NCBI RefSeq assembly: GCF_030814475.1
Contig: NZ_JAUSVF010000001.1
Coordinates: 3,416,001 to 3,480,000, forward strand
DNA: 64,000 nucleotides
Origin: Pararhizobium capsulatum DSM 1112
GTDB lineage: Bacteria > Pseudomonadota > Alphaproteobacteria > Rhizobiales > Rhizobiaceae
Direction: 5' to 3'
Part shown: positions 25,667 to 34,414 of the stretch, one piece after another
How positions within the stretch are numbered: position 1 is the stretch's first letter
How the letters are laid out: each line of letters starts with the position of its first letter
Made by a program: the position numbers and the translations under genes
Notes under the pieces: generated by a model
What the model was told of the DNA's origin: nothing
The model's database searches: none
The model's input: the letters and a program-made list of their open reading frames with translations, nothing else

Positions 25667-26461
25667 ATGAAGGATGACGCCCTGCCCTCGCCTGTTTTCA
25701 GTCCGATTCTCTCTGACCTCGCAAAAAACGGCATCTCTCACGGTTATTTCACCCGCGAGGGCGGCGTGTCCGAGGGCATTTATCGTGGTCTCAATGTCGG
25801 CCTTGGCTCAAACGACGAGCGCTCGCATGTCGTGGAAAACCGCCAGCGGGTCGCAGCGTTTTTCGATGCTGCGCCGGAGAAGCTCGCCACCGTGCATCAG
25901 GTTCATTCGCCAACGGCAATCGTCGTTGATGAAACCTATAACGGCGCCCGGGCGGAAGCCGATGCGCTGGTGACGATGACCCCCGGCCTCGTCATCGGCG
26001 TGCTGTCAGCCGATTGCGGCCCGGTCCTCTTCGCCGACCCATCCGCGGGCGTCATCGGTGCCGCCCATGCCGGCTGGAAGGGCGCGCTCGGTGGCGTGCT
26101 TGAAAGCACGATAGACGCCATGGTGTCGCTCGGCGCAGGGCGCGAAAACATCATTGCCAGCCTCGGTCCCTCAATCAGCCGCCGCAGTTACGAGGTGGGT
26201 GCAGAGTTCGTCGAGCGTTTCCTCGAACGCGATGCGAGCTACACGTCGTTCTTCACCCCATCTGCGCGCGATGGCCACGCGATGTTCGATCTGCCGGCGC
26301 TGACGATCAAGCGGCTGACCGACGCGGGCGTAACCGCGGAGAACCTCGATCTCTGCACCTATGCGGACGAAGCCCGATTCTTTTCCTATCGCCGGACGAC
26401 CCACCGCAACGAGCCGGACTACGGCCGACAGATTTCGGCAATTTCCATTCGGGAGGCATGA
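25667..26461 (+). CDS. pgeF: Laccase-domain purine nucleoside phosphorylase/peptidoglycan editing factor
   Basis: 264 residues from ATG 25667. The zinc ligands and catalytic residues of the YfiH family are visible: VHQVHSPTA, SADCGPVLFAD and HAGWKGALGG, plus FFSYRRTTHRN at the C-terminus. Members act on adenosine/inosine and in E. coli help keep peptidoglycan precursors correct. Its stop is directly followed by the next start (1 base). Confidence 0.9.
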   Translation: MKDDALPSPVFSPILSDLAKNGISHGYFTREGGVSEGIYRGLNVGLGSNDERSHVVENRQRVAAFFDAAPEKLATVHQVHSPTAIVVDETYNGARAEADALVTMTPGLVIGVLSADCGPVLFADPSAGVIGAAHAGWKGALGGVLESTIDAMVSLGAGRENIIASLGPSISRRSYEVGAEFVERFLERDASYTSFFTPSARDGHAMFDLPALTIKRLTDAGVTAENLDLCTYADEARFFSYRRTTHRNEPDYGRQISAISIREA

Positions 26462-26462
26462 C

Positions 26463-27614
26463 ATGGCACTGCACTTTGGCCAGGACGAATTTACCGCGCG
26501 ATTGGAACGGCTGAAAGCCTCCATGAAGGAGGAGAAGCTCGACGCGCTTCTGCTCTTCGCCCAGGAAAGCATGTACTGGCTCACCGGCTATGACACCTTC
26601 GGCTATTGCTTCTTCCAGACGCTGGTGGTCAAGGCCGATGGCTCAATGGTGCTGCTGACCCGTTCCGCCGACCTTCGGCAAGCGCGGCATACCTCGAACA
26701 TCGAGCGCATCGAGATCTGGGTGGATAGGGTAAATGCCGATCCGACGATGGATCTCAAGAACCTGCTGAGCGATCTCGATCTCCTCGGCATGCGCATCGG
26801 CGTTGAATATGACACCCATGGCATGACCGGCCGCGTTGCACGGTTGCTCGACCAGCAGCTTACCAGCTTCGGTCAGCTCATCGGCGCATCTGGCATGGTC
26901 GGCAAGCTTCGGCTGATAAAGAGCCAGGCCGAAATTGCCTATGTCGAGAAGGCAGCAAGCCTTGCCGACGATGCCCTCGACGCTGCCCTGCCCCTGATCC
27001 GTCCCGGCGGCAGCGAGGCCGATATTCTGGCCGCTATGCAGGGCGCCATCTTTGCCGGCGGCGGCGACTATCCGGCCAACGAGTTCGTCATCGGCTCGGG
27101 TGCCGACGCGCTTCTCTGCCGCTACAAGGCCGGCCGGCGCACGCTCGATGCCCAGGACCAGTTGACTCTGGAGTGGGCGGGCGTCAGCGCCCACTATCAT
27201 GCAGCCATGATGCGCACCGTTGTCATCGGAGAAACGACGAACCGGCACCGCGAACTCTACAGCGCCTGCCGGGAAACCATCCAGGCTGTGGAAATGGTGC
27301 TGCGGCCGGGCAATACCTTCGGCACGGTCTTCGAGATCCATGCCAAGATTATGGATGAGCGCGGGCTGGCCCGCCATCGTCTCAATGCCTGCGGTTATTC
27401 GCTGGGTGCCCGCTTCTCGCCCTCATGGATGGAACAGCAGATGTTCCACATCGGCAACCCGCAGGAAATCCTGCCCGACATGTCGCTCTTCCTGCACATG
27501 ATCATCATGGACAGCGAGAGTGGAACGGCCATGACACTCGGGCAGACCTACATCACCACCGACGGCGCGCCGAGACCGCTGTCACGGTACGGACTGGACT
27601 TCATCACTGCTTAG
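26463..27614 (+). CDS. Creatinase/ectoine hydrolase-like M24 family protein without metal ligands
   Basis: 383 residues with the two-domain pita-bread layout: an N-terminal creatinase domain (SMYWLTGYDTFGYCFFQ) and a C-terminal M24 domain. The family's five metal ligands are not conserved: the first Asp is Glu (TLEWAG), the second is Ala/Met (HYHAAMMRTV), and the expected C-terminal Glu region reads DMSLFLHMIIMD. GGDYPANEFVIGSGADA and CGYSLGARFSPSW resemble ectoine hydrolase DoeA and creatinase, which also work without metal. A C-N hydrolase of small amidines or cyclic compounds is the best guess. Confidence 0.75.
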   Translation: MALHFGQDEFTARLERLKASMKEEKLDALLLFAQESMYWLTGYDTFGYCFFQTLVVKADGSMVLLTRSADLRQARHTSNIERIEIWVDRVNADPTMDLKNLLSDLDLLGMRIGVEYDTHGMTGRVARLLDQQLTSFGQLIGASGMVGKLRLIKSQAEIAYVEKAASLADDALDAALPLIRPGGSEADILAAMQGAIFAGGGDYPANEFVIGSGADALLCRYKAGRRTLDAQDQLTLEWAGVSAHYHAAMMRTVVIGETTNRHRELYSACRETIQAVEMVLRPGNTFGTVFEIHAKIMDERGLARHRLNACGYSLGARFSPSWMEQQMFHIGNPQEILPDMSLFLHMIIMDSESGTAMTLGQTYITTDGAPRPLSRYGLDFITA

Positions 27615-27696
27615 GAAAATTGCCGTATCGTTTTGGCGAGCAAGGTGAAGGTGGGGGCCTTCGCGCTCCTCCTCGCGACGAATGAACGGTGGAACG

Positions 27697-28563
27697 ATGC
27701 ACAAGCTGATCATTGCCATTACCGGCCTTGCCCTGCTCGCCGGCTGCAACTCGACCGATGCCCTGATCCCCCAGGTCGATGTCGGCGAAGGAACGTTTCG
27801 TTCCCCGCCGGTCAACCAGGCCGACCTCGACACCATGTCCTCGCAACCGGCCTATGTGCCGCCCCAGGAAACGGCATCCGTGCAGAGCGCGCCGCTTGAT
27901 GCGCAGCCGGACTACCGGCAGCCGCAGCCCGACACGAGTTTTGCACAGGGCGACGTCGACTACACTGATCCCGCCGGATCCCTGGAAGCACAGGCAAGCC
28001 GGCTTTCCCAGGGAGATGTTCCCGCGCAGGAACGCCAGATCGCCCGTAGCACGCCTCAGCTGACGCAGACGGCAGACAACGCGCCTGCCGAAAACGAACA
28101 GCCCGCTGAACAACAAGTGCCTCCCTTGCAGGCCGCCGCCGAGCAGCCGCGGCTGGAAAAGCCGCAACAATCCGCAGCCATCGCTCCCAAGGGCGAGGCC
28201 AACAGCATTCGCTTCCTTCCGATCATCGGCGCGCCGGTCGCCGCCGTGACCTCGCTTTCCAAACAGCTCGGTGCCGATGCGCGTGCACACGGCTTGACGA
28301 TCAAGAGTTCGTCGGACGCCAGCAGCCAGCACATCCTCAAGGGCTATTTCTCGGCCCTGAAGGACGGCGGCAAGACGACCGTGGTCTATATCTGGGATGT
28401 TCTTGATGGCAGCGGTAACCGGCTGCACCGCATTCAGGGGCAGGACACGGTCGATGCCACGGCGGCGGACCCTTGGGCGGCAGTGCCACCGGAGACGATG
28501 CAGGCCATTGCCAGCAAGTCGATCGAGACCTACCTCGCCTGGGCCCGCGCCAACGCGGGTTAG
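27697..28563 (+). CDS. Lipoprotein of unknown function
   Basis: 288 residues from ATG 27697 (GGTGGA upstream). A lipoprotein signal, KLIIAITGLALLAGC, is followed by a long Pro/Gln-rich low-complexity region (about 30-155) that would span the periplasm. A folded C-terminal domain contains RFLPIIGAPVAAVTSLSKQL, HILKGYFSALKDGG and VYIWDVLDGSGNRLHRIQG, giving a beta-sheet core. No family is assigned with confidence. It may be an outer-membrane-facing tether; the neighbouring lgt may act on it. Confidence 0.8.
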   Translation: MHKLIIAITGLALLAGCNSTDALIPQVDVGEGTFRSPPVNQADLDTMSSQPAYVPPQETASVQSAPLDAQPDYRQPQPDTSFAQGDVDYTDPAGSLEAQASRLSQGDVPAQERQIARSTPQLTQTADNAPAENEQPAEQQVPPLQAAAEQPRLEKPQQSAAIAPKGEANSIRFLPIIGAPVAAVTSLSKQLGADARAHGLTIKSSSDASSQHILKGYFSALKDGGKTTVVYIWDVLDGSGNRLHRIQGQDTVDATAADPWAAVPPETMQAIASKSIETYLAWARANAG

Positions 28564-28673
28564 AGTTGTCGCAAAACGATGCAGAATGGCAACGCCGGGC
28601 GTCCGATTCGAGCCAACGGGCAACGCCGCTTAAAACTTTTTCGGATAAACCGCACGAGAAGGCGGCATTCCCC

Positions 28674-28701
28674 TTGCATTCAGGGTCAGGGACGTTATGA
28701 A
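28674..28701 (+). promoter_or_regulatory. Possible sigma-70-type promoter of prs
   Basis: TTGCAT (28674-28679), a 16-base spacer and TATGAA (28696-28701). It gives a leader of about 130 bases before the prs start. Confidence 0.4.
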
Positions 28702-28836
28702 GCGCCCAAGCGGCTCTGTTTCAAAGCCCCTCGGGCTGACAGCGCACACCGAACACTGCTTACGGAATTCGCGCGACACGACCCGGACTGGAACCAACGG
28801 TCTGGAACCACTCGCGCCAGCACAGGCGGACCATCG

Positions 28837-29769
28837 ATGAAGGTTTTCGCAGGCAATTCGAACCGGCTGCTTGCCGAAGCGATCTGCAACTATCTTAACC
28901 TGCCGCTCGGCAAAGCAACTGTCAGACGATTTGCCGACCAGGAAATCTTCGTAGAAATTCAGGAAAATGTACGCGGCGAGGACGTTTTCGTCATCCAGTC
29001 CACGTCGTTTCCGACCAATGATCACCTGATGGAATTGCTGATCATGATCGATGCCATGCGCCGCTCGTCGGCGCGGCGCATTACGGCTGTAATCCCCTAT
29101 TTCGGTTATGCCCGTCAGGACCGCAAACCCGGGCCGCGCACGCCGATCTCGGCCAAGCTCGTCGCCAACCTGATCACCGAAGCCGGCGCAGACCGCGTGC
29201 TGACGCTAGATCTTCATGCAGGCCAGATCCAGGGCTTCTTCGACATCCCGACCGATAACCTCTATGCCGTGCCGATCCTGTCGCGCGACGTCAAGGAAAA
29301 CTACGACCTCAAGAACGTCATGGTCGTTTCGCCTGATGTCGGCGGCGTCGTGCGCGCCCGCGCCCTTGCAAAGCGTCTCGATTGCCAGCTGGCCATCGTC
29401 GACAAACGCCGCGAACGCGCTGGCGAATCGGAGGTCATGAACGTTATCGGCGACGTGACCGGCAAGGACTGTCTGCTGATCGACGACATCGTCGATTCCG
29501 GCGGCACGCTCTGCAATGCGGCCGAAGCCCTCCTGAAGAACGGCGCGACCAGCGTCACCGCCTATATCACCCACGGCGTGCTATCGGGCGGCGCGGTTGC
29601 CCGCGTCACGTCTTCGAAGCTCAAGGAACTGGTGATCACCGACTCGATCCAGCCGACCACGGCTGTCCAGTCCGCCCACAATATCCGCGTCATCACGACC
29701 TCGACGCTGATCGGCGAAGCCATCAACCGCACCAGCCAGGAAGAATCGGTTTCCAGCCTGTTCGATTGA
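28837..29769 (+). CDS. prs: Ribose-phosphate pyrophosphokinase
   Basis: 310 residues from ATG 28837, the exact family length. It makes PRPP from ribose 5-phosphate and ATP for nucleotide, His and Trp synthesis. Visible signatures are [11 protein letters not shown], the [12 protein letters not shown] loop, the PRPP synthase signature [18 protein letters not shown], the catalytic loop VDKRRE and the PRPP-binding loop DDIVDSGGT. The upstream extension to 28579 is not coding. Confidence 0.96.
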   Translation: MKVFAGNSNRLLAEAICNYLNLPLGKATVRRFADQEIFVEIQENVRGEDVFVIQSTSFPTNDHLMELLIMIDAMRRSSARRITAVIPYFGYARQDRKPGPRTPISAKLVANLITEAGADRVLTLDLHAGQIQGFFDIPTDNLYAVPILSRDVKENYDLKNVMVVSPDVGGVVRARALAKRLDCQLAIVDKRRERAGESEVMNVIGDVTGKDCLLIDDIVDSGGTLCNAAEALLKNGATSVTAYITHGVLSGGAVARVTSSKLKELVITDSIQPTTAVQSAHNIRVITTSTLIGEAINRTSQEESVSSLFD

Positions 29770-29814
29770 CCCGCGCAAGCGGCCCGGTCAGACAATTGGC
29801 ATTCGAGCGAGCCT

Positions 29815-30204
29815 TCAGCCCCGTTTGACCAACGGAATGGCGCAGGCTTCACCGCCATCGAACATTCGCGAGCGCGTCAGGAAACGCCGTTCGCGGCCGT
29901 TGTCCAGCGAGAACATCCCGCCCCGGCCCGGCACGACATCAATGATCAGCTGGGTGTGGCGCCAGACTTCGAACTGGCTGGCGCTGATATAGACCGGCAC
30001 GCCGCCGATCTCACCGAGCTTCACATCACGATCGCCGACAATGTAGTCGTCCGCCGGATAGCACATCGGCGACGAGCCATCGCAACAGCCGCCCGACTGG
30101 TGGAACAGGATGTCAGGGTAGTCTTTGCGAATTTCGTCGATAAAGGCCAAGGCCGCATCGGTTGCAACGACACGAGGTTGTCCGTCGATTGTATCGGTAT
30201 CCAT
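29815..30204 (-). CDS. DUF779 family protein
   Basis: 129 residues from ATG 30204, TTGGAGC upstream. It has the DUF779 core with a cysteine cluster (FHQSGGCCDGSSPMCYP) and a C-terminal MFSLDNGRERRFLTRSRMF. The cysteines suggest metal or redox activity. DUF779 genes sit next to AldB/ExaC aldehyde dehydrogenases in many proteobacteria, as here, 134 bases downstream of the dehydrogenase stop. Function unknown. Confidence 0.85.
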   Translation of the reverse strand: MDTDTIDGQPRVVATDAALAFIDEIRKDYPDILFHQSGGCCDGSSPMCYPADDYIVGDRDVKLGEIGGVPVYISASQFEVWRHTQLIIDVVPGRGGMFSLDNGRERRFLTRSRMFDGGEACAIPLVKRG

Positions 30205-30220
30205 TTTTTTTTGCTCCAAG

Positions 30221-30265
30221 CATAAAGCGCCCTCCCCCCGCAGGGCACGGGGAGAGGGTCGGGCT
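30221..30265. repeat. GC-rich palindromic intergenic repeat
   Basis: Sequence GCGCCCTCCCCCCGCAGGGC, continuing with a G-rich right arm (CACGGGGAGAGGG), forms an imperfect hairpin, followed by GTCGGGCTGAGGGG. It lies between aldB and DUF779 and resembles in style the larger repeat at 41577-41713. Confidence 0.45.
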
Positions 30266-30338
30266 GAGGGGCTTGAGAGGAGATGCCAGCAGCGCTCCTC
30301 GGCCAATATTCGAACACCCTTGGCGGGGAACGACGTCC

Positions 30339-31847
30339 TCAGAAGAAACCGAGCGCCTTCGGGCTGTAGCTCACCAGCATGTTCTTCGTCTGCTGATAGT
30401 GGTCGAGCATCATCTTGTGGGTTTCGCGACCGATACCCGACTGCTTGTATCCGCCGAAGGCGGCATGAGCAGGATAGGCATGGTAGCAATTGGTCCACAC
30501 GCGACCGGCCTGGATGTTGCGACCGAACTGATAGCAACGGTTGGCTTCGCGGCTCCACACGCCGGCACCGAGGCCGTAGAGCGTGTCGTTGGCGATTTCG
30601 AGCGCTTCGGCATCGTCCTTGAAGGTCGTGACGGACACGACCGGCCCGAAGATTTCCTCCTGGAAGACGCGCATCTTGTTATGGCCGCGGAACACCGTCG
30701 GCTTGACATAGTAGCCGCCGGCCAGATCGCCTTCGAGCGTGTTGCGCTCGCCGCCGATCAGAACTTCTGCTCCCTCCTGGCGTCCGATATCCATATAAGA
30801 CAGGATTTTCTCAAGCTGCTCGGAAGAGGCCTGCGCACCGATCATTGTTGCCGTGTCGAGCGGATTGCCCTGCTTGATCGCGGCCACGCGGGCAATCGCC
30901 TTTTCCATGAAGCGGTCGTAGATCTTCTCATGCACCAGCGCGCGGCTCGGGCATGTGCAGACTTCACCCTGGTTGAGCGCGAACATGGCAAAGCCTTCGA
31001 GCGCCTTGTCGAGATAGTCGTCGTCCTCGTTCATCACGTCGGCAAAGAAGATGTTCGGCGACTTGCCGCCCAGTTCCAGCGTGACGGGGATGAGGTTCTG
31101 GCTGGCGTACTGCATGATCAGCCGGCCGGTCGTCGTTTCGCCGGTGAAGGCGATCTTGGCGATGCGCGGGTTGGAGGCCAGCGGCTTGCCGGCTTCAAGA
31201 CCGAAGCCATTGACGATGTTGAGCACGCCACCCGGCAGGAGATCGCCGATCAGTTCGGCCCAGACGAGGATCGAGGCCGGTGTCTGTTCGGCAGGCTTCA
31301 AGACGACGCAGTTGCCGGCAGCAAGCGCCGGTGCAAGCTTCCACGCGGCCATCAGGATCGGGAAATTCCAGGGAATGATCTGGCCGACGACACCGAGCGG
31401 CTCATGGAAATGGTAGGCAATCGTATCGTGATCGATCTCGCCGATCGAACCTTCCTGGGCACGGACGCAAGATGCGAAATAGCGGAAATGGTCGATGGCG
31501 AGCGGAATGTCGGCCGCCATGGTTTCACGCAGTGGCTTGCCGTTGTCCCAGGTTTCGGCGCGCGCCAGAAGGTCGAGATTGTCTTCCATGCGCTGGGCGA
31601 TTTTCATCAGGATGTTGGCGCGTTCGGTGGCCGAAGTGCGGCCCCACTTGTCCTTGACCGCATGCGCGGCATCGAGCGCCAGCTCGATATCGGCCGCCTC
31701 TGAGCGCGCAATCTGGCAGATCACGCCGCCGGTGACGGGGGTTATGTTGTCGAAATAGCGGCCGCTGACCGGCTCGCGCCATTCTCCGCCGATGAAGTTT
31801 CCGTACTTCTGCTTGAACGGGCTTTCGACGATCTTCTGGTGCAACAT
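30339..31847 (-). CDS. aldB: NAD(P)-dependent aldehyde dehydrogenase, AldB/ExaC type
   Basis: 502 residues from ATG 31847 (GAGGAG upstream). It oxidises acetaldehyde and other short aldehydes to acids. The catalytic cysteine is in [16 protein letters not shown], the pattern of AldB and ExaC; the general base glutamate is in [16 protein letters not shown] and the NAD-binding [11 protein letters not shown]. The C-terminus has [16 protein letters not shown] regulator gene lies just upstream on the same strand, with a candidate operator in between. Confidence 0.93.
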   Translation of the reverse strand: MLHQKIVESPFKQKYGNFIGGEWREPVSGRYFDNITPVTGGVICQIARSEAADIELALDAAHAVKDKWGRTSATERANILMKIAQRMEDNLDLLARAETWDNGKPLRETMAADIPLAIDHFRYFASCVRAQEGSIGEIDHDTIAYHFHEPLGVVGQIIPWNFPILMAAWKLAPALAAGNCVVLKPAEQTPASILVWAELIGDLLPGGVLNIVNGFGLEAGKPLASNPRIAKIAFTGETTTGRLIMQYASQNLIPVTLELGGKSPNIFFADVMNEDDDYLDKALEGFAMFALNQGEVCTCPSRALVHEKIYDRFMEKAIARVAAIKQGNPLDTATMIGAQASSEQLEKILSYMDIGRQEGAEVLIGGERNTLEGDLAGGYYVKPTVFRGHNKMRVFQEEIFGPVVSVTTFKDDAEALEIANDTLYGLGAGVWSREANRCYQFGRNIQAGRVWTNCYHAYPAHAAFGGYKQSGIGRETHKMMLDHYQQTKNMLVSYSPKALGFF

Positions 31848-31948
31848 CTGTTTTCTCCTCCAATACAGATATTCATCATCTGTACGAGAGAGACTGCGCC
31901 TGAAGAACAAATTGCGATAGCCGTAAACAAGAAGCGAACGGCAGCTTC

Positions 31949-31966
31949 TGTTTCAGAATTGAGACA
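31949..31966. promoter_or_regulatory. Candidate operator upstream of aldB
   Basis: Minus strand reads TGTCTCAATTCTGAAACA, an 18-bp near-palindrome (TGTCTC against GAAACA, one mismatch), about 100 bases ahead of aldB. No -24/-12 sigma-54 promoter (TGGC-N7-TTGC) was found by eye on the minus strand. Confidence 0.35.
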
Positions 31967-32035
31967 TGGGAATTACAGCATCCATGCTGCAGCGCCGCAA
32001 ACACAGGTGCAATCGCAGCAAATTCCGTCAGAGCT

Positions 32036-32983
32036 CTACTCTACGGAAAGCTTTTTCATCTTTCTGTAGAGCGTTGCACGGCTGATGCCGAGAATGTCCG
32101 CGGCCTGGGAAACATTGCCCCGCGCGCGCGACAGAACCCGGCGCAATGCCGCCCGTTCGGCATCCAGAAGATCCCCACCGTTAGAACTGCGATCCTCGTG
32201 CAGCAGATCTGCGGCGGGGACGCCGGCAGCAATCCTGCGATCGTCGAGACCCAGCGTCTGGCGCGCCGCGCGGGTGGCGCCAAGCACCAGATCGTCGCGG
32301 TCGATCGCAAGCAACGCAGGCGTGCTCTTTCCCTCCGAGGACACAAGCAAAATGCGCGCGCCGTTAAAGGCACGGCGGAAGAGATTGGCTTCGATGCGGC
32401 TGGCAGCATCCCGCACCGCCTGTGAGAGAATGAGAACCGCCATGTCGTTGACATCGTCGCGGCAGGTCGAGATATCGATCGCCGCTGTGATCCGCCCGAG
32501 ATGATCGCGGATCGGTGCGGTGGCGCAGCTTAAGCCGGTATTGGCGCTCAAAAAATGCTGGTCGCGGTGGATGACGACGGCACGTTCATCGGCAATCGCC
32601 GTTCCGATACCGTTCGTACCGACACTCGCCTCGCTCCAGACGGTGCCGGACCAGAGACCGAGCCCCCGAAAATCCTTGTCGTCGCCGACCGCACCGCGCC
32701 GCTCCAGGGCAACGCCGCGCTCATCGGTCAAAAGAAGGCAGCATCCAGCCTTGCCAACCGTCAGGAAAAGACGGTCAAGCTCGTCCCGGGACTCTTCGAT
32801 GATGTGGCCCGAACGCTCCCTTGCCTGCAGAAACTCAGCTTCCGTCAGGCGCCAGGGCGTACGCTGCTCTTCCGGAGAAAGGCCATGAATGGTCATGCAG
32901 CGGCGCCACGAGGCAGCGACCGGCGAGCTGGCTGCAGCTGACAGCTGCTGTGCAACGGCATTGACGTGATCGGAATGGTTCAT
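32036..32983 (-). CDS. AcoR-like GAF regulator lacking the AAA+ domain
   Basis: 315 residues from ATG 32983 (GGGAGGAGAG upstream). The N-terminal half matches the sensory part of AcoR-type activators (SWRRCMTIHGLSPEEQRTPW; GAF domain with GTVWSEASVGTNGIGTAIAD and SCATAPIRDHLGRITAAIDIST). A Fis-type helix-turn-helix closes the protein (ALRRVLSRARGNVSQAADIL and GISRATLYRKMKKL). The sigma-54-interacting AAA+ module, with GAFTGA loop, is absent. So it probably works as a sigma-70 activator or repressor of the adjacent aldehyde dehydrogenase genes, sensing an aldehyde or alcohol. Confidence 0.85.
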   Translation of the reverse strand: MNHSDHVNAVAQQLSAAASSPVAASWRRCMTIHGLSPEEQRTPWRLTEAEFLQARERSGHIIEESRDELDRLFLTVGKAGCCLLLTDERGVALERRGAVGDDKDFRGLGLWSGTVWSEASVGTNGIGTAIADERAVVIHRDQHFLSANTGLSCATAPIRDHLGRITAAIDISTCRDDVNDMAVLILSQAVRDAASRIEANLFRRAFNGARILLVSSEGKSTPALLAIDRDDLVLGATRAARQTLGLDDRRIAAGVPAADLLHEDRSSNGGDLLDAERAALRRVLSRARGNVSQAADILGISRATLYRKMKKLSVE

Positions 32984-33212
32984 CCGCTCTCCTCCCTGAG
33001 GGCTGACGCAGGCCGTCAGTATAGGCGTATTCTTGATGGAACGTCCACCAGCACGAAAGTCGATGGTTACGCTTGCAGCAAAAGATTCTGTAGTCGCATG
33101 CACCGACAAGGCGAAATTCGCGCAACGGCGCTTGTGCAGGCATTATTCCAGCGCGCGGGGTTTTGCAGTAGGCAATGTGTCACACTCCTCAACCGGTGAT
33201 TCCTTGAAGCCC

Positions 33213-34394
33213 ATGATCCGCGACTTTTCCCTTCAAGCCCTGTTCATGGGCCTGCTCACAGCCTTCGTCGGGTTTGCCAGTTCTTTTGCGGTGGTTCTGC
33301 ACGGGTTGACGGGTGTCGGCGCCACGGAGGCGCAGGCAGCGTCCGGGGTGATGGCGCTGTCGATCGCCATGGGCGTCTGTGCCATCGTCCTTTCGGTCGC
33401 CACGAGGCTGCCGGTATCGATCGCCTGGTCGACACCGGGTGCGGCGCTGCTGGCGAGCTCCGGTATCCTGCCGGGCGGCTTCAACGTCGCTGTCGGCGGC
33501 TTTGTTGTCTGCGGCGTTCTGATCGTGGCCGCAGGCTTGTGGAAGCCGCTGGGGCGCATGGTCGCCGCCATTCCCGCAGCCCTTGCAAACGCCATGCTCG
33601 CCGGCGTGCTGATCGGACTTTGTTTTGCCCCGGTGAAAGCAGTCGCCTTCAATCCCCTGCTCGGCTTACCGATCGTCCTGGCCTGGGTGATCGTCGGTGC
33701 AATCAACAGGCTCTTTGCCGTGCCGGCAGCCCTCCTCGCCTTCGCGCTTGTGCTTGCCTTCGGCATCGACATGCCCACCGACGCGCTGGCCCGCGTTTTC
33801 GGAACACTTGTTCCCCACGCCGAGTGGATAGTACCGTCCTTCACGCTTGCGGGTCTTGTCAGCATCGCCCTGCCGCTCTTTGTCGTGACCATGGCATCGC
33901 AGAATATTCCCGGCATCGCCGTCCTGAAAGTCAACGGCTATGAGCCGCAGCCAGGACCGTTGTTTGCCACGACGGGTATCTTTTCGATCCTGAGTGCCCC
34001 CTTCGGCGGTCATGCGGTCAATCTCGCCGCCATCACCGCCGCCATGTGCGCCGGCGAAGACGCCCATCGCGATCCCGCGCGCCGCTATTGGGCCGCCATC
34101 GTTGCCGGTGCCGGCTATATCGCCTTCGGATTGCTCGCAGCAACGGTCACGGCCTTCGTGAGCCTCGCCCCGAAAATCCTGATCGAAGCGGTAGCGGGTC
34201 TCGCCTTGGTAGGTGCCTTTTCGGGATCGGCCATGGCCGCTTTCAAGGAGCCGGAAAGCCGGGAAGCGGCGGCCGTCACATTTCTGGTGACAGCATCCGG
34301 CGTCAGCTTTGCAGGAATATCCGGTGCGTTCTGGGGACTGTTGTCAGGCGGGCTGATGCTGGTGCTTGCCCGCTTCACCTCGCGCAAGAAATAG
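33213..34394 (+). CDS. benE: BenE family benzoate/H+ symporter
   Basis: 393 residues from ATG 33213 (or TTG 33204). About twelve membrane segments. It matches BenE (FVGFASSFAVVLHGL near the start, RLPVSIAWSTPGAALLA, FGGHAVNLAAITAAMCAGED). In soil bacteria BenE imports benzoate; here there are no benzoate genes nearby, so the substrate is uncertain. It is divergent from the AcoR-like regulator, 229 bases apart, and could share control. Confidence 0.85.
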   Translation: MIRDFSLQALFMGLLTAFVGFASSFAVVLHGLTGVGATEAQAASGVMALSIAMGVCAIVLSVATRLPVSIAWSTPGAALLASSGILPGGFNVAVGGFVVCGVLIVAAGLWKPLGRMVAAIPAALANAMLAGVLIGLCFAPVKAVAFNPLLGLPIVLAWVIVGAINRLFAVPAALLAFALVLAFGIDMPTDALARVFGTLVPHAEWIVPSFTLAGLVSIALPLFVVTMASQNIPGIAVLKVNGYEPQPGPLFATTGIFSILSAPFGGHAVNLAAITAAMCAGEDAHRDPARRYWAAIVAGAGYIAFGLLAATVTAFVSLAPKILIEAVAGLALVGAFSGSAMAAFKEPESREAAAVTFLVTASGVSFAGISGAFWGLLSGGLMLVLARFTSRKK

Positions 34395-34414
34395 ATTGGC
34401 CTAGCTCCTCACAC

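Noticed and set aside
30162..31703. 513-codon open frame antisense to aldB
   Set aside because: aldB is unambiguous by motifs; the antisense frame is a GC-skew shadow.
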